A stretch of DNA of 64,000 bases. Origin: an uncultured Prevotellaceae bacterium. Its GTDB lineage: Bacteria; Bacteroidota; Bacteroidia; Bacteroidales; Bacteroidaceae. This document shows positions 50,601 through 58,944 of this stretch, in pieces. Where the stretch lies: assembly GCA_900317305.1 (NCBI GenBank), contig ONGG01000001.1, forward strand, positions 267,469-331,468, given 5' to 3'. Position 1 is the first letter of the stretch; every line of letters begins with the position of its first letter. Both the position numbers and the translations under genes were made by a program. The notes beneath the pieces are model-generated. The model had not been told where the DNA came from. It made no database searches and was given only the letters and a program-made list of their open reading frames with translations.

Positions 50601-52025
50601 GTCGTCGATGCCAAACAGTCCGTCTATCTCACCGGCTCGGTAAATGCCGTCTACCTGGATGTTGTTGTAGGTGTGTTGCTTGTAGTCGATGCGGGCGATG
50701 TCGCCTTTGGCACTCAGCGTCATTCCTTTGCCCAGAGGCAAGACGCCATCCACATCGATGGTGGTGGCTAGCATGCCAAAATTGTCATCGGCCAGGATGC
50801 GCTTGAGGTCCACGCCATCTGTCTCCAAGTGCCCTACGAGATGGTTGCCGCTGAGCGACCCTGTGGTGGTGAGTTCGCCGGCATCGGTCTTCACATGTCC
50901 TCTGAGGGCTATCTCCTGTGCTTTTCCGCCCACTTCGCCCTGAAGGGTGATGCTGCCCAGTCGCAGCACTTCCTCGGGTATGGTGACGGTGGTGCCGAAA
51001 TTCTTGGCGAATTTGGATATCGCATCGGCCTGCGCCTCCAGATGGCCTATCTGGGCAAACCATGTGGGATGGCTTCCCGACTTGTCGTAGTAGCCGCTAC
51101 ACGCCAACTTCAAAGGTGCTCCAGCGTCGAGGTTCAGGTTGTCGAATTTCACGCTGTTCAGGGTGCCGGAAAAACGGGAAGAAAGCGACAGCGAGTTGTT
51201 GAACTCCCGCAACTGTGGCACGATGGGTGCCAGGTCGCCGGGATAGATGTGCGACTCGGTAATGCAGCCGTCAAATTTGACGGACTGTGGAATGATTTCG
51301 TCGTCCTGGAACTGGTACTCGGCACGGAGGGTGTCGGCTATCAGACTGCTGTTGGGCAAAGCCACATGGAGTTCGGTGAGCAGCGCTCCCTTCTTGTCGG
51401 CATCCAGGTTGAGCGATAGTTTGTCGAGTTGCAGGCCCGATTGCTCGGCAAACGAGATTCGCTTCACCCGCAGGTTGATCATGTCGTCGGTGAGGCGATG
51501 GAGCATCAGGTGGCAACTCAGGTTGCTCAGGTTTAGATGTTTGGGATTGAGTTGGCCCTCGGTCATGGGGGCATCGAGTTGGTCGTAGGCAAGTGAGCCG
51601 TTGCGCACGATGAGCGAACTGATGTTCAGGTCGAGTGGACGGCTTGGCGTATCGTCCTTCGAGGCCAGCGAGTCGAGCACAAACTGGAAGTTGGGCTCGC
51701 TGTCGGCAGTGGCCTTGTAGAGACGGGCTTTCAGACCGAACAACTGGGCCGAGGAGATGGAGATGCGGCCTTTGAACAAGGGGGTGATGTCGTATTTGGC
51801 TGAGAGGCGCGAGGCTTTCAGCATCGATTTATCCGATTGGTCGAGAATCTCCACATTGTCGATGACAATGCGGTTGAGCAGTCCTATATCAACATGTCCT
51901 ACCCGAACGGTGGTGCCGAGTTTTTCGCCAACGGCGGTAGCCACCTGCTTGCCGAGGAATGACTGTACGGCAGGCAAGTGTAACATGATATAAAGCAGTA
52001 GGATGGTGAATGCAAAAAACCACAA
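47625..52025 (-). CDS. tamB: TamB-like translocation/assembly module protein
   Basis: 1466 aa or slightly more, very long repetitive beta-helical protein. One N-terminal membrane helix (LWFFAFTILLLYIMLHLPAV) is followed by a long periplasmic region and the C-terminal DUF490 domain (VNGVPLSDLNLGQSFSTNNI, NCIMNITGTPEHPKVDFDME, LLAIGRFYNQNSNAM). It bridges the inner and outer membranes and helps insert outer-membrane proteins or move lipids. No ATG is in frame at the 5' end: only TTG (52025) is available, yet the frame is open to 52061 and codes for a basic stretch (IRKLRRIISAV) as expected for a true N-terminus. The annotated start is therefore uncertain. Confidence 0.9.
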   Translation of the reverse strand: MWFFAFTILLLYIMLHLPAVQSFLGKQVATAVGEKLGTTVRVGHVDIGLLNRIVIDNVEILDQSDKSMLKASRLSAKYDITPLFKGRISISSAQLFGLKARLYKATADSEPNFQFVLDSLASKDDTPSRPLDLNISSLIVRNGSLAYDQLDAPMTEGQLNPKHLNLSNLSCHLMLHRLTDDMINLRVKRISFAEQSGLQLDKLSLNLDADKKGALLTELHVALPNSSLIADTLRAEYQFQDDEIIPQSVKFDGCITESHIYPGDLAPIVPQLREFNNSLSLSSRFSGTLNSVKFDNLNLDAGAPLKLACSGYYDKSGSHPTWFAQIGHLEAQADAISKFAKNFGTTVTIPEEVLRLGSITLQGEVGGKAQEIALRGHVKTDAGELTTTGSLSGNHLVGHLETDGVDLKRILADDNFGMLATTIDVDGVLPLGKGMTLSAKGDIARIDYKQHTYNNIQVDGIYRAGEIDGLFGIDDPNGELALNGHVDLSGPQPSANITATARHFNPQAMGLVPNIKGYVMDFELQTDMSGNALSNLQGEADLTNLVVQTPGKTYRMENLHLDTDNSGASNRMKVKCDFGELEIDGKFNYETIGKSLANIVRSKLPTLPILPSTSLAHGDELHIASVISDSRWANDLLGIDVGLNSPLAIEGWMNERDKTLDLSIWAPSIVYDDDEYRDIQVVMTTQDNALKTNAQVTMMLDNDKHLKLNLSSTAADNLLHSDITFNSDDEENQVVHGTISTVSEFYMDLNHREAAHVRFQPSEIYLNDTPWNVQPSDLVLSKNNIVIDQFSVENGNQHVKISGTVTDGKNDTIHVDMNHLDAEFISNIINVSGVDFGGQISGDAYVTSVFDKPQAKANLMIDDFKFTDGRIGEMNLAVNFNDNRIELDGHAIDKHAETTDVKGYISLEDEEIELNILPRGTSLDFLETFTESFMGDIDVRVAGSLRLFGPLDEINLEGKVVANGDLFVKSLNTHYTMVNDTVTLIPNHIIFNNDIVYDRDGHTGIVTGSVDHDELSDFTFDIGIRANNLLAYDFKEFGDDTFCGTVYATGTCHIKSEGDGTVIDVDATTNPNTIFYYNAASPEALSSQDFITWNDVTPEALDFSDLPSASGPGSQPKAKVERTVAAMPEIPSDLRMNFRINATPDATLRLLMDAESGDYVALNGSGSLRASYFNKGSFNLYGNYLVDHGLYHLTIQNVIKKEFDFEQGGTIAFGGNPYDAALNLKAIYVVNGVPLSDLNLGQSFSTNNIRVNCIMNITGTPEHPKVDFDMELPTVNSDAEQMVRSLINSEEELNQQMIYLLAIGRFYNQNSNAMSETGQSQTSLAMQSLLSGTISQQINNVLKNFIKTSNWNFGANISTGNEGFNNAEYEGLLSGRLLNNRLLINGQFGYRDNPNATTSFIGDFDIRYLLLPNGNLAVKVYNQANDRYFIKNSLNTQGLGLIMKKDFNGWRELLGIKRKEKKPKTK

Positions 52026-52132
52026 TACTGCACTGATGATACGACGTAATTTTCTGATGACTTACAATTTACGTTATTACCAATCGTCACCCGACTGCCC
52101 TACGAAGTAGGGCGGCTGGCGCGTTCACACTG

Positions 52133-52140
52133 CAAATTTA
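52133..52140 (-). promoter_or_regulatory. tamB promoter -7 box
   Basis: TAAATTTG on the minus strand. The leader it would produce (about 110 nt) contains the hairpin GCCCTAC-TTC-GTAGGGC (52097-52113). Confidence 0.6.
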
Positions 52141-52212
52141 CTAAGAATTCGCTTTCCAAGCAATTATTTTCCCTAAAAAATGGGCATTCTGAAAAGTCCT
52201 TATGGTTATTAG

Positions 52213-52273
52213 GGGCTTTAAGGTCTTTAAGGTCTTTAAGGTCTTTAAGGTCCTTAGCGTCCTTGGCGTCTTT
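52213..52273. repeat. Tandem array of 9-bp units (aaggtcttt type)
   Basis: Four copies of aaggtcttt/aaggtcctt, then agcgtcctt and ggcgtcttt. It lies between the tamB promoter and the next gene's stop. Confidence 0.85.
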
Positions 52274-52274
52274 C

Positions 52275-52835
52275 TCAGAAGCCTAGGAATTCTTTCAGTC
52301 CTTCGGCCCTTTCGATGTCGGCCCTGCTCACGTAGAAGGGACCAGGGGGAACCAACTCAAGATATTTGTCCAAGAACTCCTCCCATGGCAACTTGAAATA
52401 TGCGGGCGGAATGAAAAAAGTCCTCGACCCACCTGCCGAGCGGTTGCCAGCCTGCACAAAAGCCGAATAGCCTCCTAATTGATGCTTTTGAAACCGATAG
52501 GTTTCCAGATACCAGCCTCCACTTACACCACATGAGGATGGCACGTCGAAGGTTGCAGTTACGGGATTCTCATCCTCTATCGTGTACTGATGGTGACCAA
52601 TGAAGGTCTTGATGAACTCTTCGCTGTTGCAGTTCAACACGTTACGCTCTATCTCGCCATCATTCCACTTGAAATAAGTGACAAATTGATAATCCCCATC
52701 CACTTCTTCGATGGCGTATGACCAATTCTTCCTGAGCATCTCTTTTTTAGCCCATGGATAGAGTTCTTTCATTTGCTCGAAAGCCTTGTCGATATAGGCA
52801 TTCACATCATGGCCATAAGGAAACTTCTCGTTCAT
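52275..52835 (-). CDS. Hypothetical protein, 186 aa
   Basis: No signal peptide or membrane segment. The sequence is rich in aromatic residues (KELYPWAKKEMLRKNWSYAI) with a small Gly-rich segment in the middle (VPSSCGVSGGWYLETY) and looks like a folded cytoplasmic protein. I recognise no family. It starts 40 bp after the stop of the upstream secreted protein gene and probably shares its operon; it is separated from tamB by a repeat array and the tamB promoter. Confidence 0.6.
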   Translation of the reverse strand: MNEKFPYGHDVNAYIDKAFEQMKELYPWAKKEMLRKNWSYAIEEVDGDYQFVTYFKWNDGEIERNVLNCNSEEFIKTFIGHHQYTIEDENPVTATFDVPSSCGVSGGWYLETYRFQKHQLGGYSAFVQAGNRSAGGSRTFFIPPAYFKLPWEEFLDKYLELVPPGPFYVSRADIERAEGLKEFLGF

Positions 52836-52875
52836 TTCAATGGTGATAATAGTTATGTCTGTTTATCGTTTTAGG

Positions 52876-53580
52876 TTACTCAAGCCCTTTCCACTGCCCC
52901 CTGATTGTCTTGCACTGGGTGTAGAGCGAGGGACAGTTGAACACCTGATGAAGCGCACTGCCAGGCTGCTTGATGACCTCCACCTGCCGCTGTTCGGTGT
53001 CCCATCCCTTACCCATGACATAGAGATAGACCACACGGCCACTGCCGGCAAACTGCAAATCCTGATGCTTGTTGACGCTGGCTTTCATCTCCACAGTGTA
53101 AGGCCGTTGTGGGGTATAGCCATTGTCGGGAGTGGCACCCTTGAGCACGGCTGCCGGCAAATAGGGCTGCAAGTAGGGATCGTCGGACGGTGCGAACCTG
53201 GACGGTCCGTATTTGGTGTTGAGGATAGACGTGACGGGGTTGACATTCGTGGGATAGCACAGCAGTTTCAGACATTTCAGCCCCATGTCCCGGTCGCGCC
53301 GATACAGTTCCATGGCCATGGGCATCATGGCAGCGGCGCCATGGGGTGTCTTGCCCAGGAATTGGGTATAGACGGCCTCAAACTCGGCATAGTCGGAAGG
53401 GATATGCGTGAAGGTCACGATGCCTGTGGCCTTGGCATCGTATGCCTCGGCATTGAGTGTACCGGCCATCGTATAGGTGTGCGCTCCATAAGTGAACGTC
53501 GTCTGCTTGTCTTGGGCATCAGCCGGCAGGCCAAACAGCGACAGCATTATTCCTGTAATCATACTCAATAACATTTTCAT
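52876..53580 (-). CDS. Secreted hypothetical protein (DUF6935-like)
   Basis: The ATG at 53580 (MKMLLSMITGIMLSLFGLPA) is preferred over the TTG two codons earlier; a signal peptide ending near ADAQ is clear. The body (VTFTHIPSDYAEFEAVYTQF, GKTPHGAAAMMPMAMELYRR, DMGLKCLKLLCYPTNVNPVT) matches, as I recall it, a Bacteroidetes family of unknown role called DUF6935. It lies 6 bp after the membrane protein gene and 40 bp before the 186-aa hypothetical gene, in one operon. No function can be assigned. Confidence 0.7.
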   Translation of the reverse strand: MKMLLSMITGIMLSLFGLPADAQDKQTTFTYGAHTYTMAGTLNAEAYDAKATGIVTFTHIPSDYAEFEAVYTQFLGKTPHGAAAMMPMAMELYRRDRDMGLKCLKLLCYPTNVNPVTSILNTKYGPSRFAPSDDPYLQPYLPAAVLKGATPDNGYTPQRPYTVEMKASVNKHQDLQFAGSGRVVYLYVMGKGWDTEQRQVEVIKQPGSALHQVFNCPSLYTQCKTIRGQWKGLE

Positions 53581-53586
53581 TTTCAA

Positions 53587-54342
53587 CTACTTGATTTTGG
53601 CCTTCTGGCAATGCCTGCAGATAAAATTATATACGAAATCAAAATCGGCATCGTCCACATACACCTGATTCCTGGATAACGTTTCATTCACCCTGATGAG
53701 ATGCATCCACCTCACGGCTTTCACCTTTCGCACGGCACCGAATTCAGTGCTCATCGCTGTCCGGTTCGCGGCTAGCATTCCTGCACCCGCGACGCCAGGC
53801 CTTCGCGCCAACAAACCGACCAGAACCGTCAGGCAACCAATCTTTTGTGCCAAGTCTTCAGGCCTTTTGGTCTGTTGGTGCACCAAGCCTTTCTCGTCCA
53901 TGGTAAAATGTACGGTGTATTTCCATCCCAGCAATGCGGCATACAGTGGATACCCGATGAGGCACAGCCCCAAAAAGATGGCTGCCATAAGGCCCACTAT
54001 TTTCAGGATAGTGACCGTCGAGTCAAGGCTGACACCATCCTCGCACGAAAAGATAACGAACAATAAAATACCAAAAATACCTATCGTAATGGCGAATAGT
54101 CTGATCACCTCAAAAAACACGGCGGGATTCTTGAGCATATGCAAGTCGTACAGCCAATGGTATTTGCCATCGGGATACATCCTCACTTGATAGTCGTAGG
54201 TGAAATGTTCCTTGCTCGGTCCCTTCCTTCCACTGGCCTGTTTTTTCTTTTCCGTGGAAGAGCCATCTTGTATAGCAACATTCCTGTTTTGCCCAGCAAG
54301 GGAATTGTCTTTTTTTACCAAAGGATTTCCTTGTCCTTCCAT
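53587..54342 (-). CDS. Hypothetical membrane protein, 251 aa
   Basis: A polar N-terminal region of about 80 residues (GNPLVKKDNSLAGQNRNVAI) precedes two membrane helices (about 88-105 and 115-140: RLFAITIGIFGILLFVIFSC, ILKIVGLMAAIFLGLCLIGY) and a C-terminal soluble part. No family is recognised, though it looks like membrane proteins with a PH-like C-terminal domain. It heads the operon with the two hypothetical genes downstream and has a canonical promoter. Confidence 0.65.
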   Translation of the reverse strand: MEGQGNPLVKKDNSLAGQNRNVAIQDGSSTEKKKQASGRKGPSKEHFTYDYQVRMYPDGKYHWLYDLHMLKNPAVFFEVIRLFAITIGIFGILLFVIFSCEDGVSLDSTVTILKIVGLMAAIFLGLCLIGYPLYAALLGWKYTVHFTMDEKGLVHQQTKRPEDLAQKIGCLTVLVGLLARRPGVAGAGMLAANRTAMSTEFGAVRKVKAVRWMHLIRVNETLSRNQVYVDDADFDFVYNFICRHCQKAKIK

Positions 54343-54442
54343 ATTGTTTTTCGGTTGATTGAATGAATCTAGTTAAACTATTGCTTTAATCTCGACTCAC
54401 CATAGGTGGACGAGCAGTCAAAGCACGGCTTCATGCCATTTG

Positions 54443-54474
54443 CAAAGATATGAAATCATTTTCATATCCGCAAA
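54443..54474 (-). promoter_or_regulatory. Promoter of the hypothetical membrane-protein operon
   Basis: TTTG, 20 bp, TATCTTTG on the minus strand, 100 bp before the ATG. Confidence 0.75.
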
Positions 54475-54540
54475 TAAAGGCTTAGGTTTTATGCTGAGCA
54501 GTTTTGTTCCAAAAATATTGATGAATTCCAAATTAATATG

Positions 54541-54548
54541 TATCTTTG
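54541..54548 (+). promoter_or_regulatory. Promoter -7 box of the xylan cluster's first gene
   Basis: TATCTTTG on the plus strand, 38 bp before the DUF1349 ATG. Confidence 0.65.
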
Positions 54549-54586
54549 TCCCCACACGCACGGACCTTATATCCTAAAATCATAAA

Positions 54587-55231
54587 ATGAAAAAACTTTT
54601 TATCACAATTGCAGCAGTGCTGCTAACCGCAACGAGTATGGCACAATCATTAGAGAGAATGCAGTGGTTCAACGAACCAGAGAGTTGGGAAATCAAGGAT
54701 GGTACGCTCATCATGGATGTCACGCCCCACAGCGACTTCTGGCGTATCTCTCACTATGGGTTCACCGTCGACGACGGTCCTGTGCTCTACACCACCCGAG
54801 GGGGCGAGTTCGAGGTGAAAGTGAAGATCTCGGGCGATTATGTGACCCGTTTCGACCAAGCTGGCCTGATGATACGTATTGACAAAGAGAACTATGTGAA
54901 GGCGGGCATTGAGTATGTGGATGGCAAGTATAATCTCAGTGCTGTGGTCACCCATCACACCAGCGACTGGAGTGTGATCAAGCTCGACAAGCCCGTGCCT
55001 TTTGTCTGGATCAAGGCCCTACGGCGCCTTGATGCCATAGAGATTTTCTACTCCTTCGACGACAAGGAGTATACCATGATGCGCAACTGTTGGATGGAGG
55101 ACAACACCCCCGTCATGGTGGGTATGATGGCTGCCTGCCCAGATGGCGAGGGCTTCAAGGCCAAGTTCGAGCATTTCCAGATCAAGCACCTTCCCGACCA
55201 GCGCCGCCTCGAGTGGTTGGAAAAGCATTAG
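54587..55231 (+). CDS. Secreted DUF1349 (concanavalin-like) protein
   Basis: 214 aa with a signal peptide (MKKLFITIAAVLLTATSMAQ). The body matches DUF1349: QWFNEPESWEIKDGTL, DFWRISHYGFTVDDGPVLYT, FDQAGLMIRIDKENYVKAGI, and VVTHHTSDWSVIKL. The fold is a jelly-roll of the concanavalin type, usually glycan-binding or lectin-like; no catalytic role is known. It opens the xylan cluster, with the GH3 gene 73 bp downstream. It may bind xylan fragments outside the cell. Confidence 0.85.
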   Translation: MKKLFITIAAVLLTATSMAQSLERMQWFNEPESWEIKDGTLIMDVTPHSDFWRISHYGFTVDDGPVLYTTRGGEFEVKVKISGDYVTRFDQAGLMIRIDKENYVKAGIEYVDGKYNLSAVVTHHTSDWSVIKLDKPVPFVWIKALRRLDAIEIFYSFDDKEYTMMRNCWMEDNTPVMVGMMAACPDGEGFKAKFEHFQIKHLPDQRRLEWLEKH

Positions 55232-55304
55232 CCGACGGAATACAGGCGTATCCCAACCGGTTACATTTGATAAAATTACACCTCAAGTTATACCAGGAGA
55301 AACA

Positions 55305-57638
55305 ATGATGATGACCAAACAACATTTACATGTGGCCGTTGTCGCAGGTACCATGCTCATGGCATTGACGGCATGCGACGGCACGAAATTCACAGAGCAA
55401 CTCACCGACACGTTTATGACCATCACCCAGAAAGGTGGTCCCACATTGGGTTACTCGCCCTCTTCAGGGGTCAAGATCCTGACTGTCGATGGCTATGCCT
55501 TCAAGGACCTCAACCGCAACGACTCCCTCGATGCCTATGAAGACTGGCGCGTCAGTCCGCAGGAGCGCTCTGCCGACCTGGCTTCCAAACTCTCCATAGA
55601 GGAGATTGCCGGACTGATGCTCTACAGCAGCCATCAGTCGGTGCCTATGGTGCAGCGGATGGGGTTCGGCGCCTCTCTTTATGGGGGAAAGTCGTTTGAG
55701 GAGAGTGGGGCAAAGGCGTCCGACTTGTCCGACGACCAGAAGAAATTCCTCCGCGACGACCATCTGCGCGCTGTGCTGGTGACAGGAGTCGAGAGTCCGG
55801 CCGTGGCTGCCCAGTGGAACAACAACATGCAGTCGTTCGTCGAGGGCCTCGACCATGGCATTCCCGCCAACACCAGTTCCGACCCGCGGCATGAGGCCAA
55901 GGCTACCACAGAGTTCAATGCCGGCGCGGGAGGGCAGATTTCTCAATGGCCTACGTCGCTTGGTCTGGCCGCCACCTTCGACCCGCAACTCATGCGCCGT
56001 TTTGGCGAGATAGCAGCCACCGAATACCGTGCCCTCGGCATCGCCACCGCCTTGTCGCCACAGGTCGATATCGCCACCGAACCCCGCTGGTTCCGCTTCA
56101 ACGGCACTTTCGGCGAAGACCCGCAACTCTCCACCGATATGGCCCGGGCCTATTGCGATGGGTTCCAGACCACTCCCGAGACGAAAGGGTGGGGCACGAA
56201 GAGTGTCAACGCCATGGTGAAGCACTGGTATGGCTATGGTGCGCAAGAGGGCGGCCGCGACTCCCACTTCGCTTCTGGCAAGTATGCGGTCTATCCGGGA
56301 AAGAACCTCGCCATGCACAAGCGTCCGTTCACCGAGGGTGCTTTCCGGCTCGAGGGTGGTACGCAGATGGCCTCGGCCGTGATGCCCATTTACAGCATCC
56401 TTTGGAATCAGGACCCATCGGGCGAGAATGTGGGTGGAAGCTTCAGCAAATGGATGATCGAGAAGCAACTCAGAGGTGACGCCCATTTCGAGGGTGTGGT
56501 ATGCACCGACTGGGGCATCACCAAAGACATGAAGGTGCTCGACAGTCCGATAGGTGGAAAACCATGGGGTGTGGAGCATCTGTCCGAGGTAGAGCGGCAT
56601 TATAAGATTCTGCAGGCTGGCGTCGACCAGTTTGGCGGCAACAACGAGATTGGTCCCGTGCTCGAGGCCTACCAGATGTGGTGCAAGGAGTATGGCGAGC
56701 AGCGTGCACGCGAGCGGTTTGAGCAGAGTGCCCGCCGCCTGCTGCTCAACATGTTCCGCGTGGGCCTGTTCGAGAATCCCTATCTCGATCCCGCCGAGAC
56801 CGAGCGCATCGTAGGCAAACCTGAGTTCATGAAGGAAGGTTACGAGGCACAACTCAAGTCGGTCGTGATGCTCAAGAACCACGCCAACAGCACTTTGCCC
56901 ATAAAGGACAAGAAAAAGGTGTGGGTGCCCAAGCGCCATTTCCCTGCCATCCCAGGCATGTGGGGAGGCATCTCTGAAGAGAAGACCGTGGAGCCCATCG
57001 ACACCGCCTTGGTGGGCAAATATTTCGAGGTGGTCGACCAGCCCGAAAAGGCCGATTTTGCCATTTGCCTCATCGAGGAACCCAGCACAGGTGTCGGCTA
57101 CAGCACCGCCGACGTGAAGAAGGGTGGCAACGGGTATATGCCCTTCAGTCTGCAATACGACGATTACACGGCCACCACTGCCCGTGCCGTCAGCATTGCC
57201 GGTGGCGACCCGATGGAGAAGACCACCAACCGCAGTTTCAAGGACAAGACCATCACCGCCTATAACCGCGACGACATGGTGATGGTGACCGACGCGAAGA
57301 AAAAGATGGGCGATAAACCCGTCATCGTCATCGTGGAGACCGGACGCCCCATCGTGCTCGCCGAAATCGAACCTTTTGCCGACGCCCTGCTCATCTCGTT
57401 CAATGTGCAGCACCAGGCATTGCTCGATATCATCAGCGGCAAGAGCGAGCCTTCGGCGCTGCTGCCCATGCAGATGCCAGCCGATATGGCTACCGTGGAG
57501 GAGCAGCTGGAGGATGTGCCTCTCGACATGCGCTGCTACTTCGATGCCGACGGCCATTCCTATGACTTCGCTTTCGGAATGAACTGGAGCGGTGTCATCA
57601 ACGACGACCGCGTGAAAAAATACAGCAAGCAAAAATGA
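55305..57638 (+). CDS. Glycoside hydrolase family 3 beta-glycosidase lipoprotein
   Basis: 777 aa from the ATG at 55305 with SD aggag just before; the longer frame overlaps the preceding gene. A lipoprotein signal (VVAGTMLMALTAC) is present. The N-terminal TIM barrel has the GH3 nucleophile Asp402 in CTDWG, and the C-terminal alpha/beta sandwich runs from about 510. It lacks the fibronectin-III-like domain found at the end of many bacterial GH3 enzymes. Likely activity is beta-xylosidase or beta-glucosidase on xylan oligosaccharides; sequence alone does not decide. It lies second in the xylan cluster. Confidence 0.88.
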   Translation: MMMTKQHLHVAVVAGTMLMALTACDGTKFTEQLTDTFMTITQKGGPTLGYSPSSGVKILTVDGYAFKDLNRNDSLDAYEDWRVSPQERSADLASKLSIEEIAGLMLYSSHQSVPMVQRMGFGASLYGGKSFEESGAKASDLSDDQKKFLRDDHLRAVLVTGVESPAVAAQWNNNMQSFVEGLDHGIPANTSSDPRHEAKATTEFNAGAGGQISQWPTSLGLAATFDPQLMRRFGEIAATEYRALGIATALSPQVDIATEPRWFRFNGTFGEDPQLSTDMARAYCDGFQTTPETKGWGTKSVNAMVKHWYGYGAQEGGRDSHFASGKYAVYPGKNLAMHKRPFTEGAFRLEGGTQMASAVMPIYSILWNQDPSGENVGGSFSKWMIEKQLRGDAHFEGVVCTDWGITKDMKVLDSPIGGKPWGVEHLSEVERHYKILQAGVDQFGGNNEIGPVLEAYQMWCKEYGEQRARERFEQSARRLLLNMFRVGLFENPYLDPAETERIVGKPEFMKEGYEAQLKSVVMLKNHANSTLPIKDKKKVWVPKRHFPAIPGMWGGISEEKTVEPIDTALVGKYFEVVDQPEKADFAICLIEEPSTGVGYSTADVKKGGNGYMPFSLQYDDYTATTARAVSIAGGDPMEKTTNRSFKDKTITAYNRDDMVMVTDAKKKMGDKPVIVIVETGRPIVLAEIEPFADALLISFNVQHQALLDIISGKSEPSALLPMQMPADMATVEEQLEDVPLDMRCYFDADGHSYDFAFGMNWSGVINDDRVKKYSKQK

Positions 57639-57666
57639 CCATCATCCCAAATAAAAACCGATACCC

Positions 57667-58803
57667 ATGAGCATACGAAAGATATTACTACTGTTGAGTG
57701 TGACTTGCGGTTGGTTCACTGCATCTGCACAGGATTTCATCGTTCCTCCGACCAACATCAACGCCAATGGTTACCCCCATGTCTTGTCCGACAACAGCGT
57801 GGAGTTCAGAATCCGTTCCAACGACGATTTGAGCCAGATGAAAGTCTCGCTCGACCCCTCTTGCCGCTTCGAGCGACAGCAAGATGGTTTTTGGATGGCG
57901 CACACCAAGCCATTGGTGCCCGGTTTCCACTATTACTGGTTCACCATTGGCGGCATCGATTTCTCCGATCCTGCCAGCAAGAGTTACTTCGGTTGTGGCA
58001 GGATGACCAGCGCCATCGACATTCCTGAAGTGGGTTGCGACTTCTACAACGTCAAGGATGTGCCGCATGGCAAGGTGAGCATCGTCACCTATTACTCTAA
58101 GGTTCGGAAGGCATACGCCACGATGTATGTGTACACACCAGCCAGTTATGCGGAAGGCAACCGGCGATATCCGGTGCTCTACCTGCAGCATGGTGGTGGC
58201 GAGGACGAGTCGGGATGGACATTCCAGGGCAAGACCAACCACATCCTCGACAACCTGATTGCCGAGGGCAAGGCCAATGAGATGATTGTCGTCATGTCAA
58301 ACGGCAATATCACCGTGCCTGGAGCTGGTTTCGGTTACTCCATAGAGGGCATGAAGGGCTTTGAGAAAGAACTCACCGAAGAGATCGTGCCCTTCGTTGA
58401 CAAAAGTCTCAGAACCATCCCCGACAGGAAAAGCCGCGCGCTCGCAGGCCTTTCCATGGGAGGCGGACAATCCTTCTTCGTGGGGTTGCAGCATACCGAA
58501 CTCTTCAGCCACATCGGCATATTCAGTACGGGTGTGTTCGGCGGCATCCGCGAGACCAAGGCGTTTGATGCCGAGGCGGCCATGCCAGGGCTGATCTCCC
58601 AACACGAGAAATTCAACCAGGCCCTGGCGCTCTTCTATATCTCGGTCGGTACCGACGACCCCCGTCTGTCTTCCACCCAGAAAGCAGTCGCCGATATGCG
58701 CCAGAAAGGGCTGTCCGTCACCTTCAACTCGTTTCCTGGCGACCATGAGTGGCAAGTGTGGCGCAAATCGCTCCACGACTTCGCCCAGCAGCTGTTCCGC
58801 TAG
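57667..58803 (+). CDS. Secreted CE1 feruloyl/acetyl esterase with N-terminal CBM48-like domain
   Basis: 378 aa with a signal peptide (MSIRKILLLLSVTCGWFTAS). Residues about 30-125 form a CBM48-like beta domain (HVLSDNSVEFRIRSNDDLSQ, FHYYWFTIGG). The esterase core carries GLSMGGG with Ser263, an Asp in TDDPRL and His360 in GDHEWQVW, the triad of feruloyl esterases of the D1/Fae1A type. It releases ferulate or acetate from arabinoxylan. It starts 28 bp after GH3 and is co-transcribed with it. Confidence 0.9.
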   Translation: MSIRKILLLLSVTCGWFTASAQDFIVPPTNINANGYPHVLSDNSVEFRIRSNDDLSQMKVSLDPSCRFERQQDGFWMAHTKPLVPGFHYYWFTIGGIDFSDPASKSYFGCGRMTSAIDIPEVGCDFYNVKDVPHGKVSIVTYYSKVRKAYATMYVYTPASYAEGNRRYPVLYLQHGGGEDESGWTFQGKTNHILDNLIAEGKANEMIVVMSNGNITVPGAGFGYSIEGMKGFEKELTEEIVPFVDKSLRTIPDRKSRALAGLSMGGGQSFFVGLQHTELFSHIGIFSTGVFGGIRETKAFDAEAAMPGLISQHEKFNQALALFYISVGTDDPRLSSTQKAVADMRQKGLSVTFNSFPGDHEWQVWRKSLHDFAQQLFR

Positions 58804-58897
58804 GGGTTGAAGCGCCTTGATGGCATGGCCGAACCACATTGTAACAAAAGGAAAAGTATTAGGGATTTAAAAAAAAGGATATTCTAATTATCTTCAG

Positions 58898-58905
58898 TAC
58901 CTTTA
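58898..58905 (+). promoter_or_regulatory. Promoter -7 box of the CE6 gene
   Basis: TACCTTTA, one mismatch to the consensus, 39 bp before the ATG. Confidence 0.55.
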
Positions 58906-58944
58906 CACCCAAATTCAAACTAACCAATATTAAACAGACACAGT

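Noticed and set aside
55464-57632. A 722-aa open frame antisense to the GH3 gene
   Set aside because: Typical shadow ORF of a GC-rich coding gene: low-complexity His/Val/Leu-rich translation and no promoter.
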